Assembly (NCBI GenBank): GCA_028694715.1
Contig: JAQVKJ010000098.1
Location: forward strand, 1-5,956
Direction: 5' to 3'
From: Weeksellaceae bacterium
Lineage (GTDB): Bacteria > Bacteroidota > Bacteroidia > Flavobacteriales > Weeksellaceae
DNA length: 5,956 nt
The notes under the pieces were generated by a model that worked only from the letters and a program-made list of their open reading frames with translations, was not told the origin of the DNA and searched no databases. Of the stretch, positions 1 through 5,956 are shown one piece after another (the stretch's first letter is position 1; each line of letters starts with the position of its first letter). Both the position numbers and the translations under genes were made by a program.

Positions 1-48
1 AAAGACATTGAACGCTGCAGAACCAAGCAGGAAATGCAAGAGCTGTGA
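1..48 (+). CDS. 3' end of an unidentified CDS
   Basis: The first reading frame is open from the window edge to a TGA at 46-48 and gives a charged 15-residue tail, KDIERCRTKQEMQEL. This is too short to identify. In several Bacteroidota lptB lies downstream of tatC and kpsF-like genes, and a basic, hydrophilic C-terminus would suit TatC, but that is inference from gene order recalled from memory and not from any motif. A second frame, starting at base 2, is also open until a TAG at 110-112. It would overlap the lptB promoter and start, so I prefer the first frame. Confidence 0.4.
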   Translation, partial: KDIERCRTKQEMQEL

Positions 49-69
49 GCAAATGCTGAAAGTCGATGA

Positions 70-97
70 TTGGTTATTTCATTTTAAACTATCTTTG
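70..97 (+). promoter_or_regulatory. Bacteroidota-type promoter of lptB
   Basis: TATCTTTG at 90-97 is a perfect match to the -7 element TAnnTTTG used by the primary sigma factor of Bacteroidota. A TTG at 70-72, 17 bases upstream, can serve as the -33 element. The -7 box ends only 5 bases before the lptB ATG at 103, so transcription should begin at or within a few bases of the start codon, which implies a leaderless or nearly leaderless mRNA. The motif and spacing are seen directly; activity is inferred. Confidence 0.6.
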
Positions 98-102
98 ACC
101 CT

Positions 103-837
103 ATGGGAATAGTACTAAGAGGTGAAAATCTATTTAAAGACTACGGCAAAAAGCGGGTAGTCAAGGATGTTTCTCTTCAGGTAGAACAAGGCCAAATCAT
201 TGGTCTGCTTGGGCCGAACGGAGCCGGAAAAACCACAACTTTTTATATGATTGTTGGGTTGATTAAAGCCACCTCAGGAAAAGTTTATCTGGACAAAACC
301 AATATCACCGGAGATGCTATGTACCAAAGGGCACAAAAGGGAATTGGTTATTTGGCACAGGAGGCCTCGGTGTTTCGAAAACTTTCTGTTGAGGACAACA
401 TTCTATCGGTGCTGCAATTCACTAAACTTTCAAAGAAAGAGCAAAGGATGAAAACCGAGGCTTTGATTGAGGAATTCAGTTTGGAACATGTGCGCAAAAA
501 CCGCGGAGACCTATTGTCGGGCGGAGAAAGAAGGAGAACAGAGATTGCTCGTTGTCTTGCCACAGAACCCAAATTTATTTTGTTAGACGAACCCTTTGCA
601 GGCGTTGACCCCATTGCTGTCGAAGACATTCAGAAAATCGTCCGTTCACTCAAATACAAGAACATCGGCATTCTCATCACTGACCACAATGTATCTCAAA
701 CTCTGGCCATTACAGACAAAACCTACATTATGTTCGAGGGAAGGATATTGAAGGAAGGCACTCCGGAAAATCTCGCCAACGACCAAGATGTAAGAAGGGT
801 TTATCTGGGTGAAAATTTTAGATTTGAACAGATTTGA
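103..837 (+). CDS. lptB: LptB, lipopolysaccharide export ABC transporter ATPase
   Basis: Encodes the cytoplasmic ATPase that, as a dimer under the LptF/LptG permease pair, powers extraction of lipopolysaccharide from the inner membrane and its transport across the periplasm. The 244 residues carry a complete ABC cassette: Walker A GPNGAGKT at 37-44, Q-loop Gln86, signature LSGGE at 138-142, Walker B FILLDE at 158-163 with catalytic Glu163, and H-loop His195. LptB hallmarks are [12 protein letters not shown] after Walker [19 protein letters not shown] at 83-100, and [13 protein letters not shown] after Walker B. The C-terminus is short, ending in YLGENFRF as is typical of the family. The ATG at 103 fits the usual N-terminus, and the length is normal. 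There is no Shine-Dalgarno sequence, and the promoter lies almost on top of the start codon. No other lpt gene is adjacent, so lptF, lptG and lptC must lie elsewhere. Confidence 0.95.
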   Translation: MGIVLRGENLFKDYGKKRVVKDVSLQVEQGQIIGLLGPNGAGKTTTFYMIVGLIKATSGKVYLDKTNITGDAMYQRAQKGIGYLAQEASVFRKLSVEDNILSVLQFTKLSKKEQRMKTEALIEEFSLEHVRKNRGDLLSGGERRRTEIARCLATEPKFILLDEPFAGVDPIAVEDIQKIVRSLKYKNIGILITDHNVSQTLAITDKTYIMFEGRILKEGTPENLANDQDVRRVYLGENFRFEQI

Positions 838-1206
838 TTTGAGACTTTCATGTGATTCCCTCATTTTATAAGTCATTGTAAAACAATGATTTCAACAAAT
901 TATAATTTTAAATATTTCAGTCAAATCGATGAGTTTAGACAATTCAATGAAGTACTTAGAAGCTCACTATTTTTTAATTGTTAGTACTAAATTTATAATA
1001 GATTACCCACTATGCATCTTGCCGGGAGGAAAATTTAACTGGGCTTTGGTCTGTCCATTAAATATTGAATAATTAATTTCTCGTCTCAATTCTATAAATC
1101 CAGATTGGATGAAAGTTTTATCAGTGCGACTTCAGCCAGTCATTCTCAACAAAGAAGAATAATTCATTAAATCCATTTAATTCAATAACATATAAACAAA
1201 AACAAA
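838..1206. other. AT-rich spacer between lptB and gcvP, with a decayed-looking open frame
   Basis: No recognisable gene lies here. Beyond the hairpin at 870-892, one plus-strand frame is open from 890 to 1069, with an ATG at 929. It would give a 47-residue peptide (929-1072) beginning MSLDNSMKYLEAHYF and ending in TAA at 1070-1072. The same frame then continues for 29 sense codons (including NPDWMKVLSVRLQP) to a TAA at 1160-1162. I do not recognise the sequence. No TAnnTTTG box precedes the ATG. It could be a small gene, the remnant of a lost gene with one internal stop, or chance. A 10-bp palindrome, TTAGTACTAA, lies at 981-990. Confidence 0.3.
870..892 (+). terminator. Weak hairpin after lptB, possible terminator
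   Basis: AAGTCATTGT (870-879) pairs with ACAATGATTT (883-892) around a 3-base AAA loop. The stem is 10 bp including one G-U pair, and its 7-bp core TCATTGT/ACAATGA is perfect. It begins 33 bases after the lptB stop. The stem is AT-rich and is followed by only a very short U stretch, so it is a poor intrinsic terminator and may only stabilise the 3' end of the transcript. Confidence 0.35.
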
Positions 1207-1240
1207 AACCTCCAAGTACAACCATTGTATCCCGGAGGTT
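1194..1240 (-). terminator. Intrinsic terminator of gcvP
   Basis: Read on the minus strand, AACCTCC (1240-1234) pairs with GGAGGTT (1213-1207). An inner 6-bp stem (TTGTAT 1225-1230 with GTACAA 1216-1221 on the plus strand, one G-U pair) closes a CCA loop, with a small internal bulge between the two stems. The minus-strand product is followed directly by the U-rich run TTTTTGTTTTTGTTT down to 1194. The hairpin starts 35 bases past the gcvP stop. This is a good rho-independent terminator in the gcvP direction. In the plus direction only a broken TCTTTTT follows, so termination of transcription from lptB would be weaker. Confidence 0.75.
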
Positions 1241-1275
1241 ATAATCTTTTTAATCACGGATTCAGCCAAATTCTT

Positions 1276-4113
1276 TTAGGCGTAACTTTCAATACTCGGA
1301 CAAGTACAAATCAAGTTTCTGTCGCCGTAGGCATCATCCACTCTCGCAACCGGAGTGAAGAATTTTCGCTCTCTCACCCACTCCAACGGATAGGCTGCTT
1401 TCTCTCTTGAATAGGGAAATTCCCATTCATCAGCAGTCACCAATTGAATCGGATGCGGTGCATTTTTAAGTACATTGTTTTCCAAAGCGTATTTTCCTTC
1501 AGCCAACTCATCAATTTCTTTTCTGATTTGAATCAAAGTTTCAACAAAACGGTCAAGTTCCTCTTTGTTCTCTGATTCTGTGGGTTCAATCATTAGCGTT
1601 CCGGCCACAGGAAAAGATACTGTTGGTGCATGAAAACCATAGTCCATCAATCGTTTGGCGATGTCCACCACTTCGATTCCTAATTTTTTAAAAGGTCTGA
1701 AGTCCAAAATGAATTCGTGGGCAACCACTTGGTTGTGATTGGTATAAAGCACATCATAATATTTCTCCAAACGAGATTTCATGTAATTTGCATTCAGAAT
1801 CGCATATTTGGCTGCATTCTCCAGCCCTTTGCTGCCCAACATTCTGATGTATGCATAGGAAATCGTTAGTATCAAAGCCGAACCATAGGGCGCAGCTGCA
1901 AAGAAATTGTTTGATTTCTCACCGCCTGTCTCCACCAGTGGATGACTACCCAAATAAGGCGCCAGATGTGATGCTACACAAATCGGTCCAACGCCGGGGC
2001 CACCTCCACCATGAGGGATCGCAAAGGTCTTGTGTAGGTTCAGATGACATACATCCGCTCCGATAGAACCGGGAGAGGTCAAACCGGTCTGTGCGTTCAT
2101 GTTGGCACCGTCCATATAAACCTGTCCACCTGCTTCATGCACAAGCGAAATCACTTCTTTGATATTTGAATCAAAAGCACCATAGGTGGACGGATAAGTA
2201 ATCATCAAGGCCGAAAGGTTTTCTTTGTGCAATTCGATTTTTGTTTTCAAATCTTCCACATCGGTTTCGCCGTTCGGGAGATTTTTTACTACTACCACTT
2301 TCATGCCCGCCATAGCGGCAGAAGCAGGATTGGTGCCATGTGCAGATTCAGGAATGATGACTATGTTTCTGTGTTCTTCACCTTGGTCTTTTTGATAAGA
2401 ACGAATCACTGTCAATCCGGCATATTCTCCTTGTGCACCAGAATTTTGTTGAACTGAAGTAGCTGCAAAACCGGTGATTTCTGAAAGCAAATCTTCAAGG
2501 TTCTTAATCAGTTCTTGGTATCCTTCTGCATATTTTTTTGGAACAAACGGATGAATCGAATTGAATCCGACCCAGCTCAATGGAAACATTTCTGTGGCCG
2601 CATTCAATTTCATGGTGCAAGAGCCTAAAGAAATCATTGAATGATTCAACGCCAAATCTTTCTTTTCCAATCGTTTGATGTATCTCATCAATTCGGTTTC
2701 AGTATGGTATTTTTTAAATACTTCGTGTCCAAGAAAGTCAGAAGTTCTCCGCAAATCTTCGGGGATTCTGAGCTGCTCTGAAGTACTTTCTGTGGCTTCT
2801 TTCTTTTTGATAAAACCAAAAATCTCAATCAATTTGTTTAGTTCTTTGTCCGAAACGACTTCGTCCATTGAAATACTGATTTTACCGTCTTCAAAATAAT
2901 TCAGCAAAATATCACTCTCTTCAAAAACGCTGCTGTCGATTCCGTTGGATTCAATCTGAACCGTATCAAAGAAGTCGTGGTGAACTACCGTATAACCCAT
3001 TTCGACCAAAGCATCATACAATTTCACTGCTTTGCGGTGGATTTCTCCGGCTATGTTCTGCAGACCTTCTTTTCCGTGATAAACAGCATACATCCCCGCC
3101 ATTACGGCCAACAACACCTGAGCAGTACATATATTTGAAGTAGCTCTTTCTCTCTTGATGTGTTGCTCACGGGTTTGCAAAGCCATTCTCAAAGCAAAAT
3201 TGCCGTATTTGTCTTGAGAAACACCTATGATTCTTCCAGGAATCTGTCGTTTGTATTCCTCAGTACAAGACATGAATGCAGCATGTGGCCCACCATAACC
3301 CATGGGAACACCGAATCGTTGAGAACTTCCCACAGCAACATCGGCACCCATATCACCGGGTGATTTCAAAAGCACCAGTGCCATTAGATCTGCTGCTACT
3401 GCAGTCTGTATGTCCTTCTGCTTCAATCTGCTTATCAAACCACTGTAATCAACCACTTTCCCTGATTTGCTTGGGTATTGAAACAATGCACCGTAAAAAT
3501 CTTCAGTAAAATCAAATTCGAATGGATTGCCCGTTACGATTTTGATTCCTAATCCTTCTGCTTTGGTCTGGCAAACTGCAAGGCTTTGCGGCAAAATATC
3601 ATCAGCGATAAAAAATTTCACCGCATCTTTTTTGGATTTGGGTACAGAATTAAACATCATGTGCATGGCTTCGGCGCATGCTGTGGCCTCGTCAAGCAAG
3701 GAGGCATTGGCCATTGGTAATCCGGTCAGGTCAGAAATTACGGTCTGAAAATTCAGCAAGGCCTCAAGTCGCCCCTGTGAAATCTCAGCCTGATATGGAG
3801 TGTACGCAGTGTACCAACCCGGATTTTCGAGTATATTTCTTTGAATTGGAGAAGGCAAAATCGTGCGGTAATATCCATAACCGATGAAGCTTCTCATCTT
3901 TTTGTTTTGATGCGACAATTCTCTCAAATGTTCCAGAATTTCATGTTCAGACATTGCTTCCGGTAGCTGAAGCGGCTGCTTCAATCGGATTTCTGCGGGC
4001 ATTGTTTTGTCTATCAGCGTGTCGATTGACTGTTCGCCCATTGCCGACAGCATCTCGTCAGCACCTTCAGACAATGTTCCGATGTGACGAATTGAAAAAT
4101 CTTTTGTGTTCAT
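1276..4113 (-). CDS. gcvP: Glycine dehydrogenase (decarboxylating), glycine cleavage system P protein
   Basis: PLP-dependent enzyme that decarboxylates glycine and passes the aminomethyl group to the lipoyl arm of H protein, feeding one-carbon units into tetrahydrofolate through T protein. At 945 residues it is the fused single-chain form, not the split gcvPA/gcvPB pair. The N-terminal half has NPGWYTAYTPYQAEISQGRL from 97; the C-terminal half has GSCTMKLN at 497-504, HGTNPASA at 592-599, and HLNLHKTF, in which Lys695 should bind PLP, followed by the glycine-rich HGGGGPGVGP at 701-710. All are intact, with no frameshift. The ATG at 4113 gives the usual MxTxxFxxRHIG N-terminus. It is transcribed alone from the promoter at 4140-4147 and ends at a strong terminator; gcvT and gcvH are not adjacent. 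The short leader of about 20 bases has no room for a glycine riboswitch. Confidence 0.97.
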   Translation of the reverse strand: MNTKDFSIRHIGTLSEGADEMLSAMGEQSIDTLIDKTMPAEIRLKQPLQLPEAMSEHEILEHLRELSHQNKKMRSFIGYGYYRTILPSPIQRNILENPGWYTAYTPYQAEISQGRLEALLNFQTVISDLTGLPMANASLLDEATACAEAMHMMFNSVPKSKKDAVKFFIADDILPQSLAVCQTKAEGLGIKIVTGNPFEFDFTEDFYGALFQYPSKSGKVVDYSGLISRLKQKDIQTAVAADLMALVLLKSPGDMGADVAVGSSQRFGVPMGYGGPHAAFMSCTEEYKRQIPGRIIGVSQDKYGNFALRMALQTREQHIKRERATSNICTAQVLLAVMAGMYAVYHGKEGLQNIAGEIHRKAVKLYDALVEMGYTVVHHDFFDTVQIESNGIDSSVFEESDILLNYFEDGKISISMDEVVSDKELNKLIEIFGFIKKKEATESTSEQLRIPEDLRRTSDFLGHEVFKKYHTETELMRYIKRLEKKDLALNHSMISLGSCTMKLNAATEMFPLSWVGFNSIHPFVPKKYAEGYQELIKNLEDLLSEITGFAATSVQQNSGAQGEYAGLTVIRSYQKDQGEEHRNIVIIPESAHGTNPASAAMAGMKVVVVKNLPNGETDVEDLKTKIELHKENLSALMITYPSTYGAFDSNIKEVISLVHEAGGQVYMDGANMNAQTGLTSPGSIGADVCHLNLHKTFAIPHGGGGPGVGPICVASHLAPYLGSHPLVETGGEKSNNFFAAAPYGSALILTISYAYIRMLGSKGLENAAKYAILNANYMKSRLEKYYDVLYTNHNQVVAHEFILDFRPFKKLGIEVVDIAKRLMDYGFHAPTVSFPVAGTLMIEPTESENKEELDRFVETLIQIRKEIDELAEGKYALENNVLKNAPHPIQLVTADEWEFPYSREKAAYPLEWVRERKFFTPVARVDDAYGDRNLICTCPSIESYA

Positions 4114-4139
4114 ATCTAAAACCGTGAATTATAAGTTTC

Positions 4140-4147
4140 CAAATTTA
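4140..4147 (-). promoter_or_regulatory. -7 element of the gcvP promoter
   Basis: On the minus strand 4147-4140 reads TAAATTTG, a perfect TAnnTTTG box. It ends 26 bases before the gcvP ATG, predicting a leader of about 20 bases. No clear TTTG -33 box sits at the right distance upstream; the region there is T-rich on the minus strand (complement of 4165-4169). This may be a weak or activator-dependent promoter. Confidence 0.5.
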
Positions 4148-4197
4148 CAATTAAATCACTTAGTAAAAACTAATCTTTATCAACAAACAAGCGACTG

Positions 4198-4216
4198 TCA
4201 AAATGTATCATTTTGA
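4198..4216. repeat. Perfect 19-bp inverted repeat upstream of gcvP
   Basis: TCAAAATG (4198-4205) and CATTTTGA (4209-4216) are perfect inverted 8-bp arms around TAT. The repeat lies in the divergent spacer, about 50 bases upstream of the gcvP -7 box and about 125 bases before the opposing -7 box. No U-run follows on either strand, and no gene end is near, so a terminator role is unlikely. A binding site for a dimeric regulator of gcvP is the simplest reading. This is inference from position and symmetry only. Confidence 0.4.
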
Positions 4217-4320
4217 ATGAGAATCAAATTTTTAAATATCATATATTTTTGATAATAAACGAGTTAAGATTCACTAAACAAGTCTTATCGCGTTTGTTAT
4301 GAATTTGGCTTTAGCGCTTA

Positions 4321-4350
4321 TTTATTTTCACGCTCAATCTGTTAACTTTG
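4321..4350 (+). promoter_or_regulatory. Promoter of the UbiA-like gene
   Basis: TAACTTTG at 4343-4350 matches the TAnnTTTG -7 consensus perfectly. The -33 position has only a weak TTTA at 4321-4324, 18 bases upstream. The box ends 2 bases before the ATG at 4353 and 5 bases before the second ATG at 4356, again predicting a leaderless mRNA. Its position argues against the longer open frame that begins at 4299, because that start would lie upstream of the promoter. Confidence 0.5.
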
Positions 4351-4352
4351 TC

Positions 4353-5147
4353 ATGATGAAAGCATTCATAAAAAATTATTTAATCGAAACCCATCTGTGG
4401 GTAGCTTTCTGTTTTGCCTGTCTGCTCGCATTTTTTCAGCTGGGTTTTTATACATTGAATTTTTATGTCATTGGCATAGTGTTTTTTGGAACTATCGCAA
4501 TATATAATTTCACCAAAACGGTTGATTTACATGAATTTTTCAGCATCAGACCCAAAACTTCTGTGTTACTGACTTTCATTGGTCTTGCATGTACCTTGGC
4601 ATTGGTGATTCTGCGCGGTTTTGAGCTAAAAACATTTTTGTATCTCGGTGTGTTGGGTTTTGTAAGTATTTGTTATTCGCTTCCATTTTCTGGGCTTGGA
4701 CTGCGGACGATTCCCTTTTTGAAGTTGTTTTTGATAGCTTTTGTTTGGGCAGGCAGTTCGGTGGGTTTGTTACTGGTTGTACATCATGAACTGCTCGAGC
4801 ACAGGATGATATTTATAGCGGTTTTCTTGTATGTGGCCGGCATCACAATTCCATTTGATATTCGTGATCAAAATACGGACAAACAGGAATTGAAAACGAT
4901 CCCCATGGTGATTGGATTTAAGAACTCAAAAAGACTTGCAGTTGCGTTTCTTTTGCTCAGTGTGTTGTTTTTTTATCTGGAAGTAAATGGCCTGAATCTA
5001 CTGGTGTGGTGTTGGATATTGGCCGTTTTATTTTCACTTGGAGGCATTATCAACACCCGTGTAACCAACTCTAATTTTTATTTTTCGTTTTGGATGGAAA
5101 GCTGTTCGGCCGTGCCGCTTTTCGCTTACTTGGTTTTGAATTTATAA
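4353..5147 (+). CDS. UbiA-like polytopic membrane protein, first Asp motif degenerate
   Basis: A 264-residue integral membrane protein with roughly eight or nine hydrophobic segments (for example 15-31, 70-87, 95-112, 122-143, 152-168, 195-209, 214-230). The second aspartate motif of UbiA prenyltransferases is clear: FDIRDQNTD at 168-176 (Asp169, Asp172, Asp176), followed by KTIPMVIG at 181-188. YSLPF (108-112) and RTIPFLK (118-124) also fit the fold. The first motif, normally NDxxDxxxD, is only YNFTKTVD at 51-58. It is therefore probably an uncharacterised branch; prenyl transfer is not proven and the substrate is unknown. I start it at 4353 (ATG ATG; 4356 is equally possible) because the promoter box lies at 4343-4350. 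An ATG at 4299 would add 18 residues but precedes the promoter. The gene is divergent from gcvP and its stop overlaps the convergent hemolysin III gene. Confidence 0.8.
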   Translation: MMKAFIKNYLIETHLWVAFCFACLLAFFQLGFYTLNFYVIGIVFFGTIAIYNFTKTVDLHEFFSIRPKTSVLLTFIGLACTLALVILRGFELKTFLYLGVLGFVSICYSLPFSGLGLRTIPFLKLFLIAFVWAGSSVGLLLVVHHELLEHRMIFIAVFLYVAGITIPFDIRDQNTDKQELKTIPMVIGFKNSKRLAVAFLLLSVLFFYLEVNGLNLLVWCWILAVLFSLGGIINTRVTNSNFYFSFWMESCSAVPLFAYLVLNL

Positions 5148-5780
5148 AATATAAAAAAATACACCGATGAAGTGAGAAATACTCCCAGCCATAACAAAGA
5201 GATGCCAAATCAGGTGATTGAATTTAATCTTGTTGTTTGCGTAAAAATAAATCCCGACGGTGTACGCCAATCCACCCAATGCCAAATAAATCAACGCAGC
5301 AACTGAAAGTTGTTCAATCAAAGGTTTTATGGCAACAATGGCCATCCATCCCATGGCAGCGTACAAAATCAAAGAAAGTTTTTTGTTTTTGCGCAAAGGT
5401 GACAATTTGAATACAAAGCCCAAAACCACCATTCCCCATACAATTCCAAACATTGTCCAACCCATCACGCCTTTTAGTCCGACAAGCATGACCGGTGTGT
5501 AAGTTCCGGCTATTAAGAGATAGATGCACAAATGGTCGAAGAGTCTGAGTTTCAGCTTCTTCCTGGGATTTTTGGCCGCATGATAAAAAGTGGATGCGGT
5601 ATATAGGAAAATCAACCCCAATCCAAAGGCAATTGAACTGAGAATTGCAGTCAGAGAACCACCGACTGAGGAATAATAAATCATAAGAACCAGTGCCGGT
5701 ATGGATAATAAAGCACCAATTCCATGGGTAATGGTATTCCAGAATTCTTCATTCCTGAGAGATATGTTTTTAAATGTCAT
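5142..5780 (-). CDS. Hemolysin III / PAQR-family integral membrane protein
   Basis: A 212-residue protein with about seven membrane segments, the normal size for the bacterial hemolysin III (YqfA/TrhA) family, which shares the PAQR/CREST fold with adiponectin receptors. Family motifs are in order: EEFWNTITHGIG (11-22), STFYH with Ser63 and His67, FDH with Asp82, YLLIAGTYTP (87-96), GWxxFGxVWG (107-116) and HLIWH with His189 and His193. His67, His189 and His193 are the expected metal ligands. The biological role of the family is unsettled; hydrolase activity and membrane-homeostasis roles have been proposed, and haemolysis need not apply. I start at the ATG at 5780; a TTG one codon earlier is less likely. 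The start lies inside the preceding ferredoxin-domain gene with an 11-bp overlap, suggesting co-transcription and translational coupling. Confidence 0.93.
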   Translation of the reverse strand: MTFKNISLRNEEFWNTITHGIGALLSIPALVLMIYYSSVGGSLTAILSSIAFGLGLIFLYTASTFYHAAKNPRKKLKLRLFDHLCIYLLIAGTYTPVMLVGLKGVMGWTMFGIVWGMVVLGFVFKLSPLRKNKKLSLILYAAMGWMAIVAIKPLIEQLSVAALIYLALGGLAYTVGIYFYANNKIKFNHLIWHLFVMAGSISHFIGVFFYIL

Positions 5781-5956
5781 CAAAATTCACTTTTATTTTA
5801 TTGCTTTTTGGATGAGAACAACAAGCTACAATGATTCCCTCTTGTATGTCGGCATCTGTCAGTACAAAATTCTCTCCCAGCTTCACTTCGCCTTCTTCCA
5901 GTCTGCACATGCAACTGCTACAGATTCCGCCTTTGCAGGAATACGGAGCGTCAATC
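5770..5956 (-). CDS. C-terminal [2Fe-2S] ferredoxin domain of a partial gene, probably PaaE-like reductase
   Basis: The minus strand is open from the window edge to TAA at 5772-5770 and gives 61 residues. They hold the plant-type ferredoxin cluster-binding loop PYSCKGGICSSC, a Cx4Cx2C pattern with Cys7, Cys12 and Cys15 of the fragment, and a fourth ligand, Cys45, in VACCSHP. The order APYSC...GICSSC...LEEGEV...VACCSHP...VNFD closely resembles the C-terminal domain of phenylacetyl-CoA epoxidase subunit E and related FNR-type flavoprotein reductases, which pass electrons from NAD(P)H through FAD to the [2Fe-2S] cluster. The N-terminal part is outside the window, so a stand-alone ferredoxin is possible. 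Extra cysteines Cys17 and Cys46 sit beside ligands. The gene end overlaps the hemolysin III start. Confidence 0.85.
   Translation of the reverse strand, partial: IDAPYSCKGGICSSCMCRLEEGEVKLGENFVLTDADIQEGIIVACCSHPKSNKIKVNFDDI

Noticed and set aside
2..112. Second open frame at the left edge, ending in TAG at 110-112
   Set aside because: It would overlap the lptB promoter and start codon. The frame ending at 48 leaves a normal spacer, although the evidence is thin for either.
348..876. Minus-strand open frames opposite lptB
   Set aside because: They are antisense to intact lptB, serine- and arginine-rich shadow sequence without motifs.
981..990. Palindrome TTAGTACTAA
   Set aside because: Ten bases of symmetry is expected by chance at this length and AT content, and no gene start lies nearby.
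1225..3887. Plus-strand open frames of 60-80 codons opposite gcvP
   Set aside because: All lie antisense to a full-length, well-conserved gcvP and show no protein-family features; they are shadows.
4114..4139. Glycine riboswitch ahead of gcvP
   Set aside because: The predicted leader is only about 20 bases, and no tandem aptamer-like structure is visible in the spacer.
4237..4287. Short inverted repeats TATCA/TGATA (4237-4254) and TAAGA/TCTTA (4265-4287)
   Set aside because: Only 5-bp arms in AT-rich DNA; not distinguishable from chance.
4299..4352. Earlier in-frame ATG at 4299 as start of the UbiA-like gene
   Set aside because: The extension would place the start upstream of a perfect -7 box at 4343-4350. 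The two tandem ATGs at 4353 and 4356 give a natural N-terminus (MMKAFIKNYL).
5781..5783. TTG one codon upstream as the hemolysin III start
   Set aside because: The directly following ATG at 5780 is the more likely initiator, and the extra residue carries no family signal.
1..5956. Mobile elements, CRISPR arrays, tRNA or rRNA genes, defence or biosynthetic clusters
   Set aside because: No direct repeats with regular spacing, transposase or integrase motifs, cloverleaf-like segments or multi-gene system were found; the content is mainly housekeeping.

Overview
The window looks like an ordinary chromosomal stretch from a member of the Bacteroidota. The evidence is moderate AT-richness, no clear Shine-Dalgarno sequences ahead of the genes, several perfect copies of the Bacteroidota -7 promoter element TAnnTTTG just upstream of start codons, and protein sequences (LptB, glycine dehydrogenase, a UbiA-like membrane protein with YNF and FDIRD motifs) that fit that phylum. 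I cannot assign a genus. There are no rRNA or tRNA genes, insertion sequences, CRISPR arrays or phage genes.

Layout from left to right. A 15-codon tail of an unidentified gene ends at 48. lptB (103-837, +), the ATPase of the lipopolysaccharide exporter, follows behind its own promoter. Positions 838-1206 are AT-rich and essentially non-coding, with a weak hairpin after lptB and a decayed-looking open frame. The gene gcvP (1276-4113, -) encodes a full-length glycine dehydrogenase (P protein of the glycine cleavage system) and ends in a convincing intrinsic terminator at 1194-1240. The divergent spacer 4114-4352 holds the gcvP promoter, a perfect 19-bp inverted repeat and the promoter of the next gene. 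That gene (4353-5147, +) encodes a UbiA-like polytopic membrane protein whose first aspartate-rich motif is degenerate. It converges on, and overlaps by 6 bp, a hemolysin III/PAQR-family membrane protein gene (5142-5780, -). The hemolysin III gene in turn overlaps by 11 bp the 3' end of a gene (5770 to the window edge, -) ending in a plant-type [2Fe-2S] ferredoxin domain, probably a PaaE-like reductase.

Functionally the genes form separate units: envelope biogenesis (lptB), one-carbon/glycine metabolism (gcvP without gcvT or gcvH beside it), an uncharacterised membrane enzyme-like protein, and a two-gene reductase/hemolysin III operon. I see no new multi-gene system. The points most worth checking are the two promoters placed so close to start codons that the mRNAs should be leaderless, the UbiA-like protein with a missing aspartate motif, the two gene overlaps, and the inverted repeat upstream of gcvP.
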